From the NCBI GenBank assembly GCA_030612765.1, contig JAUWNG010000003.1:1-64000 (forward strand): DNA of 64,000 bases. The letters run 5' to 3'. The position numbers and the translations under genes were made by a program. The notes under the pieces are model-generated. The model saw only the letters and a program-made list of their open reading frames with translations, did not search any database and had not been told where the DNA came from. The stretch is from Planctomycetota bacterium (GTDB taxonomy: Bacteria > Planctomycetota > Planctomycetia > Pirellulales > Thermoguttaceae). Shown piece after piece: positions 35,548 through 44,908 of this stretch. Within the stretch, counting starts at the first letter, position 1. Every line of letters starts with the position of its first letter.

Positions 35548-36612
35548 ATGAAGCCACGATTCCACCGCAACTCCGCGGCCCCTAAAAGCCCCGAGCGGCG
35601 GCGCTGGCCGGTCACGGCTGTGGTGATCTGCACCTGGTTGTACGTGGCGGCGGTGCTGGCCGTGTGGCTGCTGCTGTGGCTGGGCGGAGACCGGTGGTGG
35701 TTCCCCACAGTGATGCTCTTTGGGCCGAAGTGGCCCTACGCGGCGCCTTGGCTGGTGCTCGTGCCCGTGGCGGTCTGGGTGCAGCCGCGGATGCTTTGGC
35801 CGCTGGCGGGCGCGGCCATCGTGTTGCCGGGGCCGATCATGGGTCTGTGCCTGCCCTGGGCCAAACTGGTTGCGCATGACGGCCCGATGGTCCGGGTGCT
35901 GAGTTGCAACATCGATGGAACGGACGTGGACGCGCACCGCCTGGCGGCGCTGGTGGCCGCCACGAAGCCGGACGTAGTCGCTTTCCAGGAATGTCCGGCG
36001 GACCTCGCCTTAAGCTGGCCAAAGGAATGGCACGTGCTGCGTGCCGGGCAGTTGATGGTGGCCTCGCCGCACCCGCTGCGCAATATGGAATCTGCCCAGC
36101 GGCGTTACCCTCCCAGCCCTTGGCCACCCGTCAACGCGCTGCGGTGCATCGTGGAAATGCCGCAAGGTCCGGTCGGGTTCTGCTGTATTCACTTGCGCAC
36201 TCCGCGTGCGGGGCTGAGCAAGGTCCTTGATCGACGAACAGTCGTCAGCCCGACAAGAAGTATGGAACTGGCGACTGAAATCGTCGATCGCCGCCGGGAA
36301 TCGGAGGAACTCGTCGAGTGGCTGCGGGGCTGGTCGGCCGCGTGGATTGCAGCGGGCGATTTCAACATGCCGGTCGAAAGCACCATCTACCGCGCCTCTT
36401 GGGCCAGGTATCTCAACGCGTTCTCCGTTTCCGGGTTTGGGCTCGGCCACACCAAGTGGACGCCCGTCGGCGGTTGGCGATTCGGCCTGCGGATCGACCA
36501 CGTCTTGGCGACGCCGGGTTTGAAGGCTTGTCGCTGCTGGGTAGGGCCGGACGTCGGCTCCGACCATCTTCCGCTGTTGGCCGAACTTGCGCTGCCTCCG
36601 GCCGGCTCGTGA
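35548..36612 (+). CDS. Endonuclease/exonuclease/phosphatase family protein
   Basis: VRVLSCNIDGTDVDAHRLAALVAATKPDVVAFQE...AAGDFNMPVES...RIDHVLATPG...GSDHLPLLAEL; N-terminal TM segments. Confidence 0.88.
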   Translation: MKPRFHRNSAAPKSPERRRWPVTAVVICTWLYVAAVLAVWLLLWLGGDRWWFPTVMLFGPKWPYAAPWLVLVPVAVWVQPRMLWPLAGAAIVLPGPIMGLCLPWAKLVAHDGPMVRVLSCNIDGTDVDAHRLAALVAATKPDVVAFQECPADLALSWPKEWHVLRAGQLMVASPHPLRNMESAQRRYPPSPWPPVNALRCIVEMPQGPVGFCCIHLRTPRAGLSKVLDRRTVVSPTRSMELATEIVDRRRESEELVEWLRGWSAAWIAAGDFNMPVESTIYRASWARYLNAFSVSGFGLGHTKWTPVGGWRFGLRIDHVLATPGLKACRCWVGPDVGSDHLPLLAELALPPAGS

Positions 36613-36679
36613 CAAGCGACGGTTTCTGACCTTCCGACTGGTACTGGTCCACACGATCTGGTATGTTCTCTCGATTGGT

Positions 36680-36868
36680 ATGGCACACAAAATCGCCAAG
36701 CTCATGTTGGAACATGCGGGTACGTTCCTGGAGCGTGCCGAGGCGATACGGACCGCCCTGTCGCTGGGTATGCCCCTTCACGAAATCGAGGAATATCTCG
36801 ACTGGTTGGATGCGACCAGAGGCCCGATACCCGATTCGCCGGATGAAGACTCGAACGCCGAGGATTAG
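36680..36868 (+). CDS. Small conserved-looking hypothetical protein (62 aa)
   Basis: MAHKIAKLMLEHAGTFLERAEAIRTALSLGMPLHEIEEYLDWLD, acidic C-terminus. Confidence 0.5.
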   Translation: MAHKIAKLMLEHAGTFLERAEAIRTALSLGMPLHEIEEYLDWLDATRGPIPDSPDEDSNAED

Positions 36869-36974
36869 AGGTTGAATCCCGGAATCGTAAATCATTTACC
36901 TGCAAGTGGTTAGTGCAAACCGCCCCCCCGCCCCATCGTGACACACAACCCCCCCAAGAGTTTTATGGAAATGT

Positions 36975-37003
36975 TTGACAGACTTGTGCCGGCTCGCTAG
37001 ACT
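36975..37003 (+). promoter_or_regulatory. Sigma70-type promoter candidate
   Basis: TTGACA - 17 bp - TAGACT, 25 bp upstream of the 37028 ORF. Confidence 0.45.
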
Positions 37004-37027
37004 TAGAGGTGTGCCGGTCGCCACCTA

Positions 37028-37711
37028 GTGCTATCGCATTTTGCCCGTGAATTGACTGTGAAGAAAAAGCAATTGCCGATTGACGTGCTTGAGGAATCGC
37101 TTGCCGCGTCACTCGATGACGAAGGAGACATTCACTCCAGCGAAGGCGACATGGACAAGGCGGGCGTGCATGCCGATTCGCTGCTGGCCAAACGGTGCCT
37201 TGCCGGCGAAGTGGCCGCATGGGAACAGTTTTACACGCAGTGTCATGAACCGTTGCTGATGTCGGTCAGGATCATGCTCGGTCCTAAGAGCAGTGACGCG
37301 AACCTGGTGGACGAGATTGCCGCTCGGGTGTGGTATGCGCTGGTTGCCAACGACGGCAAGTTGCTGGCGCGGTACAAGTCCGACCGGGGCGCCAGGTTGA
37401 TCACGTTTATGCGCATACTGGCGAAGGATGAAAGCGTTCGCTACTTTCGCGCGGAAATCCGTCGCCGAAATCGCGAATTGACGGCACTGCGCGAAAGACC
37501 GCAGCATCGAAGCGAAAACGCCAGACAGCCGGTCAACCCCCTACCGGAATTCCTCGGCACTCTTACTCCTCACGAGAGAGTCTTTTGCAGCGACTACCTG
37601 TTGACCGAGCCGTCGGGCGCGGTGGAACAGAAATACTCCAAGGCGAATATCTGGCAGCTCAGCCACCGCATCCGCGGCAAGCTGCTCCAGTTTCTGGACC
37701 CCCGGTCGTGA
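37028..37711 (+). CDS. Divergent ECF-like sigma-70 factor
   Basis: DSLLAKRCLAGEVAAWEQFYTQCHEPLLMSVRIM...YSKANIWQLSHRIRGKLLQFL. Confidence 0.65.
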   Translation: MLSHFARELTVKKKQLPIDVLEESLAASLDDEGDIHSSEGDMDKAGVHADSLLAKRCLAGEVAAWEQFYTQCHEPLLMSVRIMLGPKSSDANLVDEIAARVWYALVANDGKLLARYKSDRGARLITFMRILAKDESVRYFRAEIRRRNRELTALRERPQHRSENARQPVNPLPEFLGTLTPHERVFCSDYLLTEPSGAVEQKYSKANIWQLSHRIRGKLLQFLDPRS

Positions 37712-37780
37712 TGTTCCGAGTTGAATGTGCTGAAATCATCCGGTACAAAGCCGGCCAAGAATACAGCAGAAAAAAACGGT

Positions 37781-38536
37781 CTATTCCGGCCCGCCCGCGA
37801 TTGTCCGGCCGCCGTCGATCGGCAGACAAACTCCGGTGACGTAGTCGTTTTCCACCAGGAAAAGTACGGCTTGTGCGACGTTCTCCGGTTTTCCGAGGCG
37901 TTTCAAGAGCGTGCCGGCCACCGCCCCTTTGACTTCGTGTTCCGAGAGGTTTTCGGGCAACATCACCGGTCCCGGCAGGATGCAGTTGACCCTTACCGCC
38001 GGGTTGCGCTGGGCCAATTCCACGGCAAAGACGCGGGTGATTGTTGGAATCGCCCCCTTGCCGGCGAAATAGGCCGCATAGTCGGCGTAGGGTCGGGCGG
38101 CGGCCCAGTCGCCGATCGTGACAATCGAGCCTCCTGAAGGCTGCTTTACCATAATCAAGCCCGCCCGCCGGCAGAAGAGGAACGTGCCGAGCGTGTTTAC
38201 CGAAAACTGCCGACGCACGTCGTCCGCGGTCACTTCCTCCAACCGTTTCCGCTCCCACACCGCGGCGGCAGTGACGAGCACGTCGAGCCGGCCGAAAGAA
38301 CCGAGCACCGCGTCGAAGAGCCGGTCGACCTCGGCTTCCTCCGTCACGTCGGCCTGAAACGCCTCGGCGCGGACCCCTTGCTCTTCCAATTGCCGCGCCG
38401 TTTGCCGCGCCTCGTCGGCCGAGCGGTTGTAGTGCAGGGCGACGTCGTAGCCGTGGGCGGCCAACGTCCGGGCAATGCAATTGCCCACGCGACGTTTGCC
38501 GCTGCCGGTTATCAGGGCAAGTTTCTTAATGGACAT
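37781..38536 (-). CDS. SDR-family oxidoreductase
   Basis: LITGSGKRRVGNCIARTLAAHGYDVALHYNRS...DYAAYFAGKGAIPTITRVFAVELA. Confidence 0.88.
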   Translation of the reverse strand: MSIKKLALITGSGKRRVGNCIARTLAAHGYDVALHYNRSADEARQTARQLEEQGVRAEAFQADVTEEAEVDRLFDAVLGSFGRLDVLVTAAAVWERKRLEEVTADDVRRQFSVNTLGTFLFCRRAGLIMVKQPSGGSIVTIGDWAAARPYADYAAYFAGKGAIPTITRVFAVELAQRNPAVRVNCILPGPVMLPENLSEHEVKGAVAGTLLKRLGKPENVAQAVLFLVENDYVTGVCLPIDGGRTIAGGPE

Positions 38537-38555
38537 GGTGGATAGTGGATAGTTG

Positions 38556-39425
38556 TTATTCGCCGCTTGCGGCTTCGCAAAAATACTCCGTCAAAGCCGC
38601 TTTCCAATCGGGCATTGGAGGACCGCCCAACCGACGGTAGGCCCCCGTGTCGAGCACGCTATACGACGGTCGCGGCGCGGGCGCGCCGTACTTGGCCGTG
38701 CCGATCGGCTGGACGGCCACTCGCATCTGGGCCAGCCGGAATATCTCGACGGCGAACTCGCGCCAGGTCGTTTCTCCGTCGTTGGTTACGTGGTACGTTC
38801 CCCATGGAACCGTCGCTTCGGCTTGGCCAAGCAAGAACAACACTGCTCGGGCAAGGTGCGGAACGTAGGTCGGCGTACAGCGTTGATCGTCGACCACGCG
38901 CAGTTCCGACCGAGTATCGCCAAGCCGGAGCATCGTGCGGACGAAGTTCGACGCCCGCCGATCGGAAGCCCGGGCATAGAGTCCGCAAGTGCGGATAATA
39001 AAATGCTTCGGGTGTCGGGCGGCGGCCCGCTCGCCCTCCAGCTTCGTCCGCGCATAGACCCCTTGCGGCGACGGCGGATCGTCCTCGCGCCACGGCCGCG
39101 GCAACGCGGGCGCAGTGCCGAACACGTAGTCGGTGCTGATCTGCACCAACGGGCAATCCAACTCGCCGCACGCCCGGACCAGGTGCTCGACGGCCGCGAC
39201 GTTTACCGCCCGGCATTTCTCCGGCTGCTCCTCGGCCTTGTCCACCAGCGTGTATGCTGCGCAATTGACGATCGCCTCCGGCCGCAGGGCGAGCATTCTC
39301 TCCAGCACCGCCCTACCGTCGGTCAGATCGAGTGAGTCGATGTCCAGCCCCTTTGCGCGGTCGCCGAGTTGCCGGCACAACTCGCTGCCCAACTGACCGT
39401 ATGCTCCGGTGACGACGATGCTCAT
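38556..39425 (-). CDS. rfbD: dTDP-4-dehydrorhamnose reductase
   Basis: IVVTGAYGQLGSELCRQLGDRA...VNCAAYTLVDKAEEQPEKCRAVNVAAVEHL...STDYVFGT. Confidence 0.88.
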   Translation of the reverse strand: MSIVVTGAYGQLGSELCRQLGDRAKGLDIDSLDLTDGRAVLERMLALRPEAIVNCAAYTLVDKAEEQPEKCRAVNVAAVEHLVRACGELDCPLVQISTDYVFGTAPALPRPWREDDPPSPQGVYARTKLEGERAAARHPKHFIIRTCGLYARASDRRASNFVRTMLRLGDTRSELRVVDDQRCTPTYVPHLARAVLFLLGQAEATVPWGTYHVTNDGETTWREFAVEIFRLAQMRVAVQPIGTAKYGAPAPRPSYSVLDTGAYRRLGGPPMPDWKAALTEYFCEAASGE

Positions 39426-39618
39426 GCGAATGATTGGGGGGTATAGGCTAGAGATTCAACTACAGGGATAAGCATATTGGACACGGCCGTTTTCGACAAG
39501 AACACAACCACCCCCATTCAGGGAAACGCTGCACTTTTTGCTCTCGCTTGTCTGGCTTAATAAGCAGCAGGAAAGTACAATATAATAGTGCTGTTCCATG
39601 TTTGGAGGAAGTGACGTT

Positions 39619-39873
39619 ATGTGTCCCATTGAGATCAAGTCGCGGGTTGGCGCCGACGGCGTACTGCTGATCTCCCTTCCTCTCGGTCTCGGCGAGGCCA
39701 ATCGGGAAGTGAAGGTCTTGGTGGAACCGGCCGACGCTTCCATGTCGCCGTCGCCTCCTAGTCGTGAGGAGTGGCGGGAGTTCGTCGATAGCATGGCGGG
39801 CTGCATCTCCGATTCGACCTTCCAGCGCCCGGATCAAGGAGAATACGAGAGACGTAGCGAGGCTTTCTCGTGA
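39619..39873 (+). CDS. VapB-like antitoxin
   Basis: Small ORF overlapping a PIN-domain toxin start; acidic, EEWREFVDSMAG. Confidence 0.6.
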   Translation: MCPIEIKSRVGADGVLLISLPLGLGEANREVKVLVEPADASMSPSPPSREEWREFVDSMAGCISDSTFQRPDQGEYERRSEAFS

Positions 39874-40277
39874 AGTGGTTGCTCGACACAAACGCCTGCG
39901 TCGATTATCTCCGTTCGGGAAGCGGATCGAGAATCGCCCAGCATTTGGCCGAAAGGAATGCCGAAGACGTTGTGTTGTGTTCCGTGGTGAGAGCGGAGTT
40001 ATTGTTCGGCGCGCTTAGAAGCCGTGACGCCGCCGAAAACTATGCCAAGGTGGGCCAGTTTCTATCCCGGTTTACGTCTCTTCCGTTCGACGACGCGGCT
40101 GCGGAAATATACGGACGAATCCGAACGGATTTAACGGGTCGCGGGCTGACCATCGGACCCAACGATTTATTTATCGCGTCGATTGCACGTGCCCGCGATC
40201 TTACGCTCGTCACTCACAATCTCAGTGAGTTCGGTCGCGTGGAGGGGTTGAAGATCGAGGATTGGGAGGCAGCTTAG
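39870..40277 (+). CDS. vapC: VapC PIN-domain toxin
   Basis: MKWLLDTNACVDYLR...GLTIGPNDLFIASIARARDLTLVTHNLSEFGRVEGLKIEDW. Confidence 0.92.
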   Translation: MKWLLDTNACVDYLRSGSGSRIAQHLAERNAEDVVLCSVVRAELLFGALRSRDAAENYAKVGQFLSRFTSLPFDDAAAEIYGRIRTDLTGRGLTIGPNDLFIASIARARDLTLVTHNLSEFGRVEGLKIEDWEAA

Positions 40278-40297
40278 GCATCGGACAAATTCAATCA

Positions 40298-41128
40298 ATG
40301 GTTCTCCACTGTCACACCAAAGTGCCCCGGTTTCCACCGGAACGACTGGAGGCAATTGCCAAAGTGCTTGGCAATACGGATAATGGTCTTACGGGAACCG
40401 AAATCGGTCACATACTTCGCCAGATCAACGTGAGTGATCCCACGCCTAATATTACAAAGTGGAAACGACTATACAACGCTTTGGCCGAATTTCAGAATGA
40501 GCATGCAGTTGGCAATCACGTTGTCGTCTTTGTCACCAGCGCGATGGATCCCGCGAAATACACCGCCAACATAGAAACGTTCCATTGGCGTCGAGAGCAA
40601 TTGAACCCGGTTCTCGCTTTTTGCGGCATGAATCTTGGCGAGAATGGGAAAGTACGTTACGTCCAAACGGCATCCAGTCTCGACGAAGCCCTCAAACGAG
40701 CGGATCGGTTTCAGGGGCAACTGCGTCAACGGAATGTTCACGCGGACATACTTCGCTTTTGCAGCGCCGAGATTCTTGCCAAGAACTATTTTCATGCCGT
40801 GTTCGAGGCAATGAAGAGCGTCACGGAGAAAATCCGTTCGCTATCTGGTCTTACAACGGATGGCGCCACACTTATCGATCAAGCCTTCGGCCTCGGAGGG
40901 AGCGGTTGCCCGCTACTTGCGATCAACGCGCTTGATACCGAGACGCTCAAAGGAGAGCAACGAGGCTTCGTAAGCCTATTGAAAGGACTCTACGGAACGG
41001 TACGCAACCCGCTTGCACACAACCCCAAGATTGAATGGGATATGTCAGAGCAAGACGCCTTGGATATTTTCACCATGTTTTCACTCATTCATAGAAAACT
41101 CGATCAAGCACATAAGGACCACCCATGA
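40298..41128 (+). CDS. TIGR02391 (Ymh-like) family protein
   Basis: C-terminal GTVRNPLAHNPKIEWDMSEQDALDIFTMFSLIHRKLD typical of the family. Confidence 0.75.
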   Translation: MVLHCHTKVPRFPPERLEAIAKVLGNTDNGLTGTEIGHILRQINVSDPTPNITKWKRLYNALAEFQNEHAVGNHVVVFVTSAMDPAKYTANIETFHWRREQLNPVLAFCGMNLGENGKVRYVQTASSLDEALKRADRFQGQLRQRNVHADILRFCSAEILAKNYFHAVFEAMKSVTEKIRSLSGLTTDGATLIDQAFGLGGSGCPLLAINALDTETLKGEQRGFVSLLKGLYGTVRNPLAHNPKIEWDMSEQDALDIFTMFSLIHRKLDQAHKDHP

Positions 41129-42114
41129 ACGTCATGGTTGCCGGCGGGGCCGGATACATCGGCTCGCACGCCGTCAGACAGTTGATCAAGGCCGGACACC
41201 GCGTCGTGGCCGTCGATAACCTCTACCGAGGACACGGACAGGCCGTCGATCGCCGGGCGGTATTCCACGAAATCGATCTGGCGGAGACCCGCCCCCTGGC
41301 CGATGTCCTGGCCAAAGAGAAGATCGACTGCGTGATGCACTTCGCCGCCTTGACCTACGTGGGCGAGTCGGTCACCGACCCGCTGGCCTACTACGACAAC
41401 AACACCGCCGGAACGATCAGCCTGTTGAAGGCCATGAAGACCGCCGGCGTGAAGCGGATGGTGTTCAGTTCGACGGCAGCCATCTACGGCGAGCCGGACT
41501 CGACGCCCATCGTCGAGACCGCCCGGCTCGAACCGGTCAATCCCTACGGCTGGTCGAAGTGGTGCGTCGAGCGGGTGTTGCGCGACTACGCCGCATCGGA
41601 CCGAGACTTCGCGTTCGTCGCCCTGCGATACTTCAACGTTGCCGGTGCCGCCGCCGACGGCGTCCTGGGCGAGGACCACGACCCGGAAACCCACCTGATC
41701 CCCATCCTGATGCAAACGGCCTTGGGCAAGCGCGACAAGATCACGGTTTTTGGGACCGACTATCCCACGCCGGACGGCACCTGCATCCGCGACTACATCC
41801 ACGTCGAGGACCTTTGCGCCGCCCACATCGTGGCGATGAACGCGCTTCGGCCCGGCGACACTCGTTGTTACAACCTCGGCATCGGCAAGGGCTATTCGGT
41901 GAAGGAGGTTATCGAATCGGCTCGGCGGGTGACCGGCCGTGACATTCCGGTCGAATACGGCCCTCGTCGGGCGGGCGACCCGGCCGTTCTGTTCGCCGAC
42001 GCGGATAAAATCCAACGAGAGCTTGGCTGGTCTGCCCGCCACACCGAGCTGGACGCCATAATAGCCACCGCCTGGAAGTGGTTCGAGAGGCATCCGGGCG
42101 GATATGAGACGTAG
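41125..42114 (+). CDS. galE: UDP-glucose 4-epimerase
   Basis: MVAGGAGYIGSHAVRQLIKAGH...VVFSSTAAIYGEP...NPYGWSK...RYFNVAGA...YIHVEDL. Confidence 0.95.
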   Translation: MNVMVAGGAGYIGSHAVRQLIKAGHRVVAVDNLYRGHGQAVDRRAVFHEIDLAETRPLADVLAKEKIDCVMHFAALTYVGESVTDPLAYYDNNTAGTISLLKAMKTAGVKRMVFSSTAAIYGEPDSTPIVETARLEPVNPYGWSKWCVERVLRDYAASDRDFAFVALRYFNVAGAAADGVLGEDHDPETHLIPILMQTALGKRDKITVFGTDYPTPDGTCIRDYIHVEDLCAAHIVAMNALRPGDTRCYNLGIGKGYSVKEVIESARRVTGRDIPVEYGPRRAGDPAVLFADADKIQRELGWSARHTELDAIIATAWKWFERHPGGYET

Positions 42115-42252
42115 GGTTGCGCGCAGGCCCTTTTCATCGGTTCACAGGGGACTGTCCCCCTGACGTCCGGAAAATTGCCGAATTGCCCGCGGGTGGTATC
42201 CACCATGTTTACCCACGGGGAGTTTCATGTTAGGATTGCTCGGATTGATTTT

Positions 42253-42325
<73 letters not shown>

Positions 42326-42335
42326 CTCGAACCTA

Positions 42336-42358
42336 CGGACTTACAATCCGTTGGTCCG
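42336..42358 (+). other. tRNA anticodon-arm fragment (degenerate duplicate)
   Basis: acggacttacaatccgttggtcc vs acggacttttaatccgtaggtcc in the adjacent tRNA (3 mismatches in 23). Confidence 0.6.
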
Positions 42359-42427
42359 CGCGATGAATGGAATACTTCGTTTCTGTCGCGGATGGGCAAG
42401 CGCAAATGATAAGCGCGGCTTATCGCA

Positions 42428-42458
42428 CATAACGCCGCGTGGACGCGGCGGCTAAACG
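42428..42458 (-). repeat. 31-nt repeat, exact reverse complement of 1352-1382
   Basis: CGTTTAGCCGCCGCGTCCACGCGGCGTTATG in both places. Confidence 0.9.
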
Positions 42459-42495
42459 GCTCACCCAACCCCCAGCCCCGAATCCCCCGCCCCGC

Positions 42496-43869
42496 TCATT
42501 TCAACAGATACCGGTTGGCGATGCTGATGCCGCTGATGATTGCGCCGACGATGCCGACCAGGCCCTGATCGTTGCCGCAGATGTAGAGATTCTTTAGATG
42601 CGAGGTGCCGTCGTGCCGCTTATCGGCCGCGCCGTAGACGGAACCGCCGGTATGGCCGGTGAAACGGTGGATCGTCAAAGGCGTGAACATGTCGCCGCCG
42701 ATCACCGAGTCGCTGAAATCGGGGACGAATCGGGCCGCCGACTCCATCATCCGCTTTCCCCAATCCTGCTTTGCGCGGCGATACGCCTCGGCGTCCAAGG
42801 CGGCCCAACGCTCGTAGTTGGCCAACGCCGAGATCCGCAAAATCCCCTCGTCCAACGGCTCGGGATAGGCGAAGTTGTTCGGCGAACAGATCATGCCGCT
42901 GCGCAGATCGACCAGGTCGTCCGGCTTCTCGTAGTGAAACTTATCCGAATCGTTGTAGAAGATGATCGTCTGTTCGTGGCCCAGGGCGTGGGGCTGCGAA
43001 TCGAGGACCGAGATCGACTCGACCACGGAAATCCGGTTCGGCGCCGTGGCATCTTCGGCGTGCCCGTCGTCGCAGAGCCGCATGGTTTCGGTCCAGCCGG
43101 CCGAGGAGAGTACGTTTTGGGCCTCCATTTCCGAGCCGTCTTCCAGGACGATCTTTTGCACCGTGTCCCGCTCGACGACGATCCGCGCCACGCCCGCCTT
43201 CAGCCGCAGTTCGCCCCCCTGTTCCTTGAAGCGGCGGGACAATATCGTCAGGATGCGTTGGATTCCGGCCAGCGGCCGGGCAAGCCCCTCCAGAAAGATC
43301 GAGCGGAAGAGGATGCTGAACTGATCGAAGTCGATGTCGTGTTCCCGCGAGCCGCCGTAGAACAGCACCGGGCAGAAGATCATCTCGACCAGCAGCGGGT
43401 CGTCGATAATCTCGGAGACCACCTGCCGGGCGGAACGGCCCGCGCCCGATTGGCCGAGTTGGTCGTAGTCGTGCAGCGAAGCGACCAGGCGGCGGAAGTT
43501 GTCCGTCTGGCGGGGGAACCGGCAGCGGACCTCCGATTCCAGCAGCGAGAAATCGTTCGAGAACCGCAAGCCGGCGGCGGGGAACATGATAACCGAGCCG
43601 AGCTGCGGCGCCAGCGCCCATTCGTCCCAGGCGAGGCGCAATTGGCGGAACAGCCGGGCCATCGGTCCGGTCCGGGCGCCCTTGACGGCGTAGTTGGTCA
43701 CGGCGTGCAGCCCGACGTCGTAGGTCCGGCCGCGTTGCCGATAGAAGGAGTTCAGCCCTCCGATCGCGCTATGGCGTTCGAGGATGCAGACCTTTCGTCC
43801 GAAGTGGGCCAAACGGACTCCGGCCGCCAACCCCGACATTCCGGCGCCGATGATAATCGTGTCGTACAT
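42496..43869 (-). CDS. NAD(P)/FAD-dependent oxidoreductase (phytoene desaturase/CrtISO-like)
   Basis: TIIIGAGMSGLAAGVRLAHFGRKVCILERHSAIGGLNSFYRQRGRTYDVGLHAV. Confidence 0.88.
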   Translation of the reverse strand: MYDTIIIGAGMSGLAAGVRLAHFGRKVCILERHSAIGGLNSFYRQRGRTYDVGLHAVTNYAVKGARTGPMARLFRQLRLAWDEWALAPQLGSVIMFPAAGLRFSNDFSLLESEVRCRFPRQTDNFRRLVASLHDYDQLGQSGAGRSARQVVSEIIDDPLLVEMIFCPVLFYGGSREHDIDFDQFSILFRSIFLEGLARPLAGIQRILTILSRRFKEQGGELRLKAGVARIVVERDTVQKIVLEDGSEMEAQNVLSSAGWTETMRLCDDGHAEDATAPNRISVVESISVLDSQPHALGHEQTIIFYNDSDKFHYEKPDDLVDLRSGMICSPNNFAYPEPLDEGILRISALANYERWAALDAEAYRRAKQDWGKRMMESAARFVPDFSDSVIGGDMFTPLTIHRFTGHTGGSVYGAADKRHDGTSHLKNLYICGNDQGLVGIVGAIISGISIANRYLLK

Positions 43870-43871
43870 GA

Positions 43872-43913
43872 GGGGTCAGGGGTCAGAGGTCAGAGGTCAG
43901 AGGTCAGAGGTCA
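43872..43913. repeat. Heptamer array (GGGGTCA)x2(GAGGTCA)x4 adjoining the start codon of the FAD oxidoreductase
   Basis: Six consecutive 7-mers starting 3 nt from the ATG at 43869. Confidence 0.9.
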
Positions 43914-44000
43914 GAGGGTAATGGGATTTTCCGCAACAGAAACAATATGGATATATTATCTCGACGGCGGCGATTCCGGCAAGAGTTGCAGGACGGGTTA

Positions 44001-44130
44001 GCAGCCTGTTGAAAAAGCCGGTTCCCGAGAGTTCGGGTGCCACTGCTGGCTTGTCCAGCAGTGTTTTTCCGGGTGTTTCTCCCCACACTGCGGGACAAGC
44101 CAGCAGTGGCACCCTTTTTCAACGGGCTGT
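44001..44130. mobile_element. 130-bp MITE-like element flanked by TA dinucleotides
   Basis: GCAGCCTGTTGAAAAAG ... CTTTTTCAACGGGCTGT (15/17 TIR), TA on both sides; carries two opposed CACTGCTGG hairpin repeats. Confidence 0.7.
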
Positions 44131-44511
44131 TAGGAAATCCGTCCTACGGATGATTTTTGGGCGGGAAAAACGGTTTTTGCGCCCGCCATAGCCCCATGCA
44201 AAAAAGACCGAAAATGCCGGCGGCCAGAAAACAGCCTTTTTATAGGCGTTTTCGGCTGGTAGAATGACCTCGTCGCACATACCTCGCAGGAGGGGTAATT
44301 GCATAGGATTTCGCGCCCGTCGCCGCAAGCCCATGTTGTTATTCATGTTACAGTCGATTTTCCGGCCTGAATTAACTGGAAAAGATTCCCGATTTCGCCA
44401 CTTAATTCTTGCGTCGATTCGCCGAGGGCCGACGATGCTCTCAAACCGCCTGAACCACGGGCTATTCATTTCGCATCGCGGCCGCGCTTTAGACGTAAGT
44501 GCGGTTAAACC

Positions 44512-44551
44512 CCAGGTTGATCAACCTGAAGCGCCAGGTTGATCAACCTGG
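44512..44551. promoter_or_regulatory. Twin palindromic sites CCAGGTTGATCAACCTGR, centres 22 bp apart
   Basis: CCAGGTTGATCAACCTGA and CCAGGTTGATCAACCTGG. Confidence 0.6.
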
Positions 44552-44908
44552 GGGCGCGGGGTTGAATTGACCCCTAAAAACCGATTTAGCGCTCAAAAAC
44601 CGGTTTGGATGATTTTCTGGAAAGTCAGCGCAAAACTGAGGCTGTCCGAGCATTTACCTTTTGTAGGAGGCGACTCCAGTCGCCGATTGTGGAGCTTCCC
44701 CAAAAGCCGCGAAGATTTCGACCCGGAGGGTCGTTTGACAATAGCCCAACGATTCATCGCTGGGGAGGAGGGAATACCAAAACCCATTCCGTTTCTACGG
44801 GACTTTTGGGAAGGATCGGACGTCCCGGCGACCCAACAGTAAACCGCCGGGCTATTTTCGGCTGCCCCTTCGGGACGAAATTGTGCCGATGCGTTCTGCT
44901 TTCCAGTG

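Noticed and set aside
36181-36215. CTCCG hairpin-like string (TTGCGCACTCCGCGTGCGGGG) in the exonuclease/phosphatase gene
   Set aside because: The encoded HLRTPRAG fits a normal segment of the EEP family, so the partial palindrome may be chance.
42336-42358. Second functional tRNA gene
   Set aside because: Only the anticodon arm is present; no acceptor, D- or T-arm can be formed.
42598-44001. 467-aa plus-strand ORF opposite the FAD oxidoreductase
   Set aside because: Runs into the heptamer repeat (GSGVRGQRSEVRGQRVMG) and has no recognisable domain; the opposite strand has a clear Rossmann motif.
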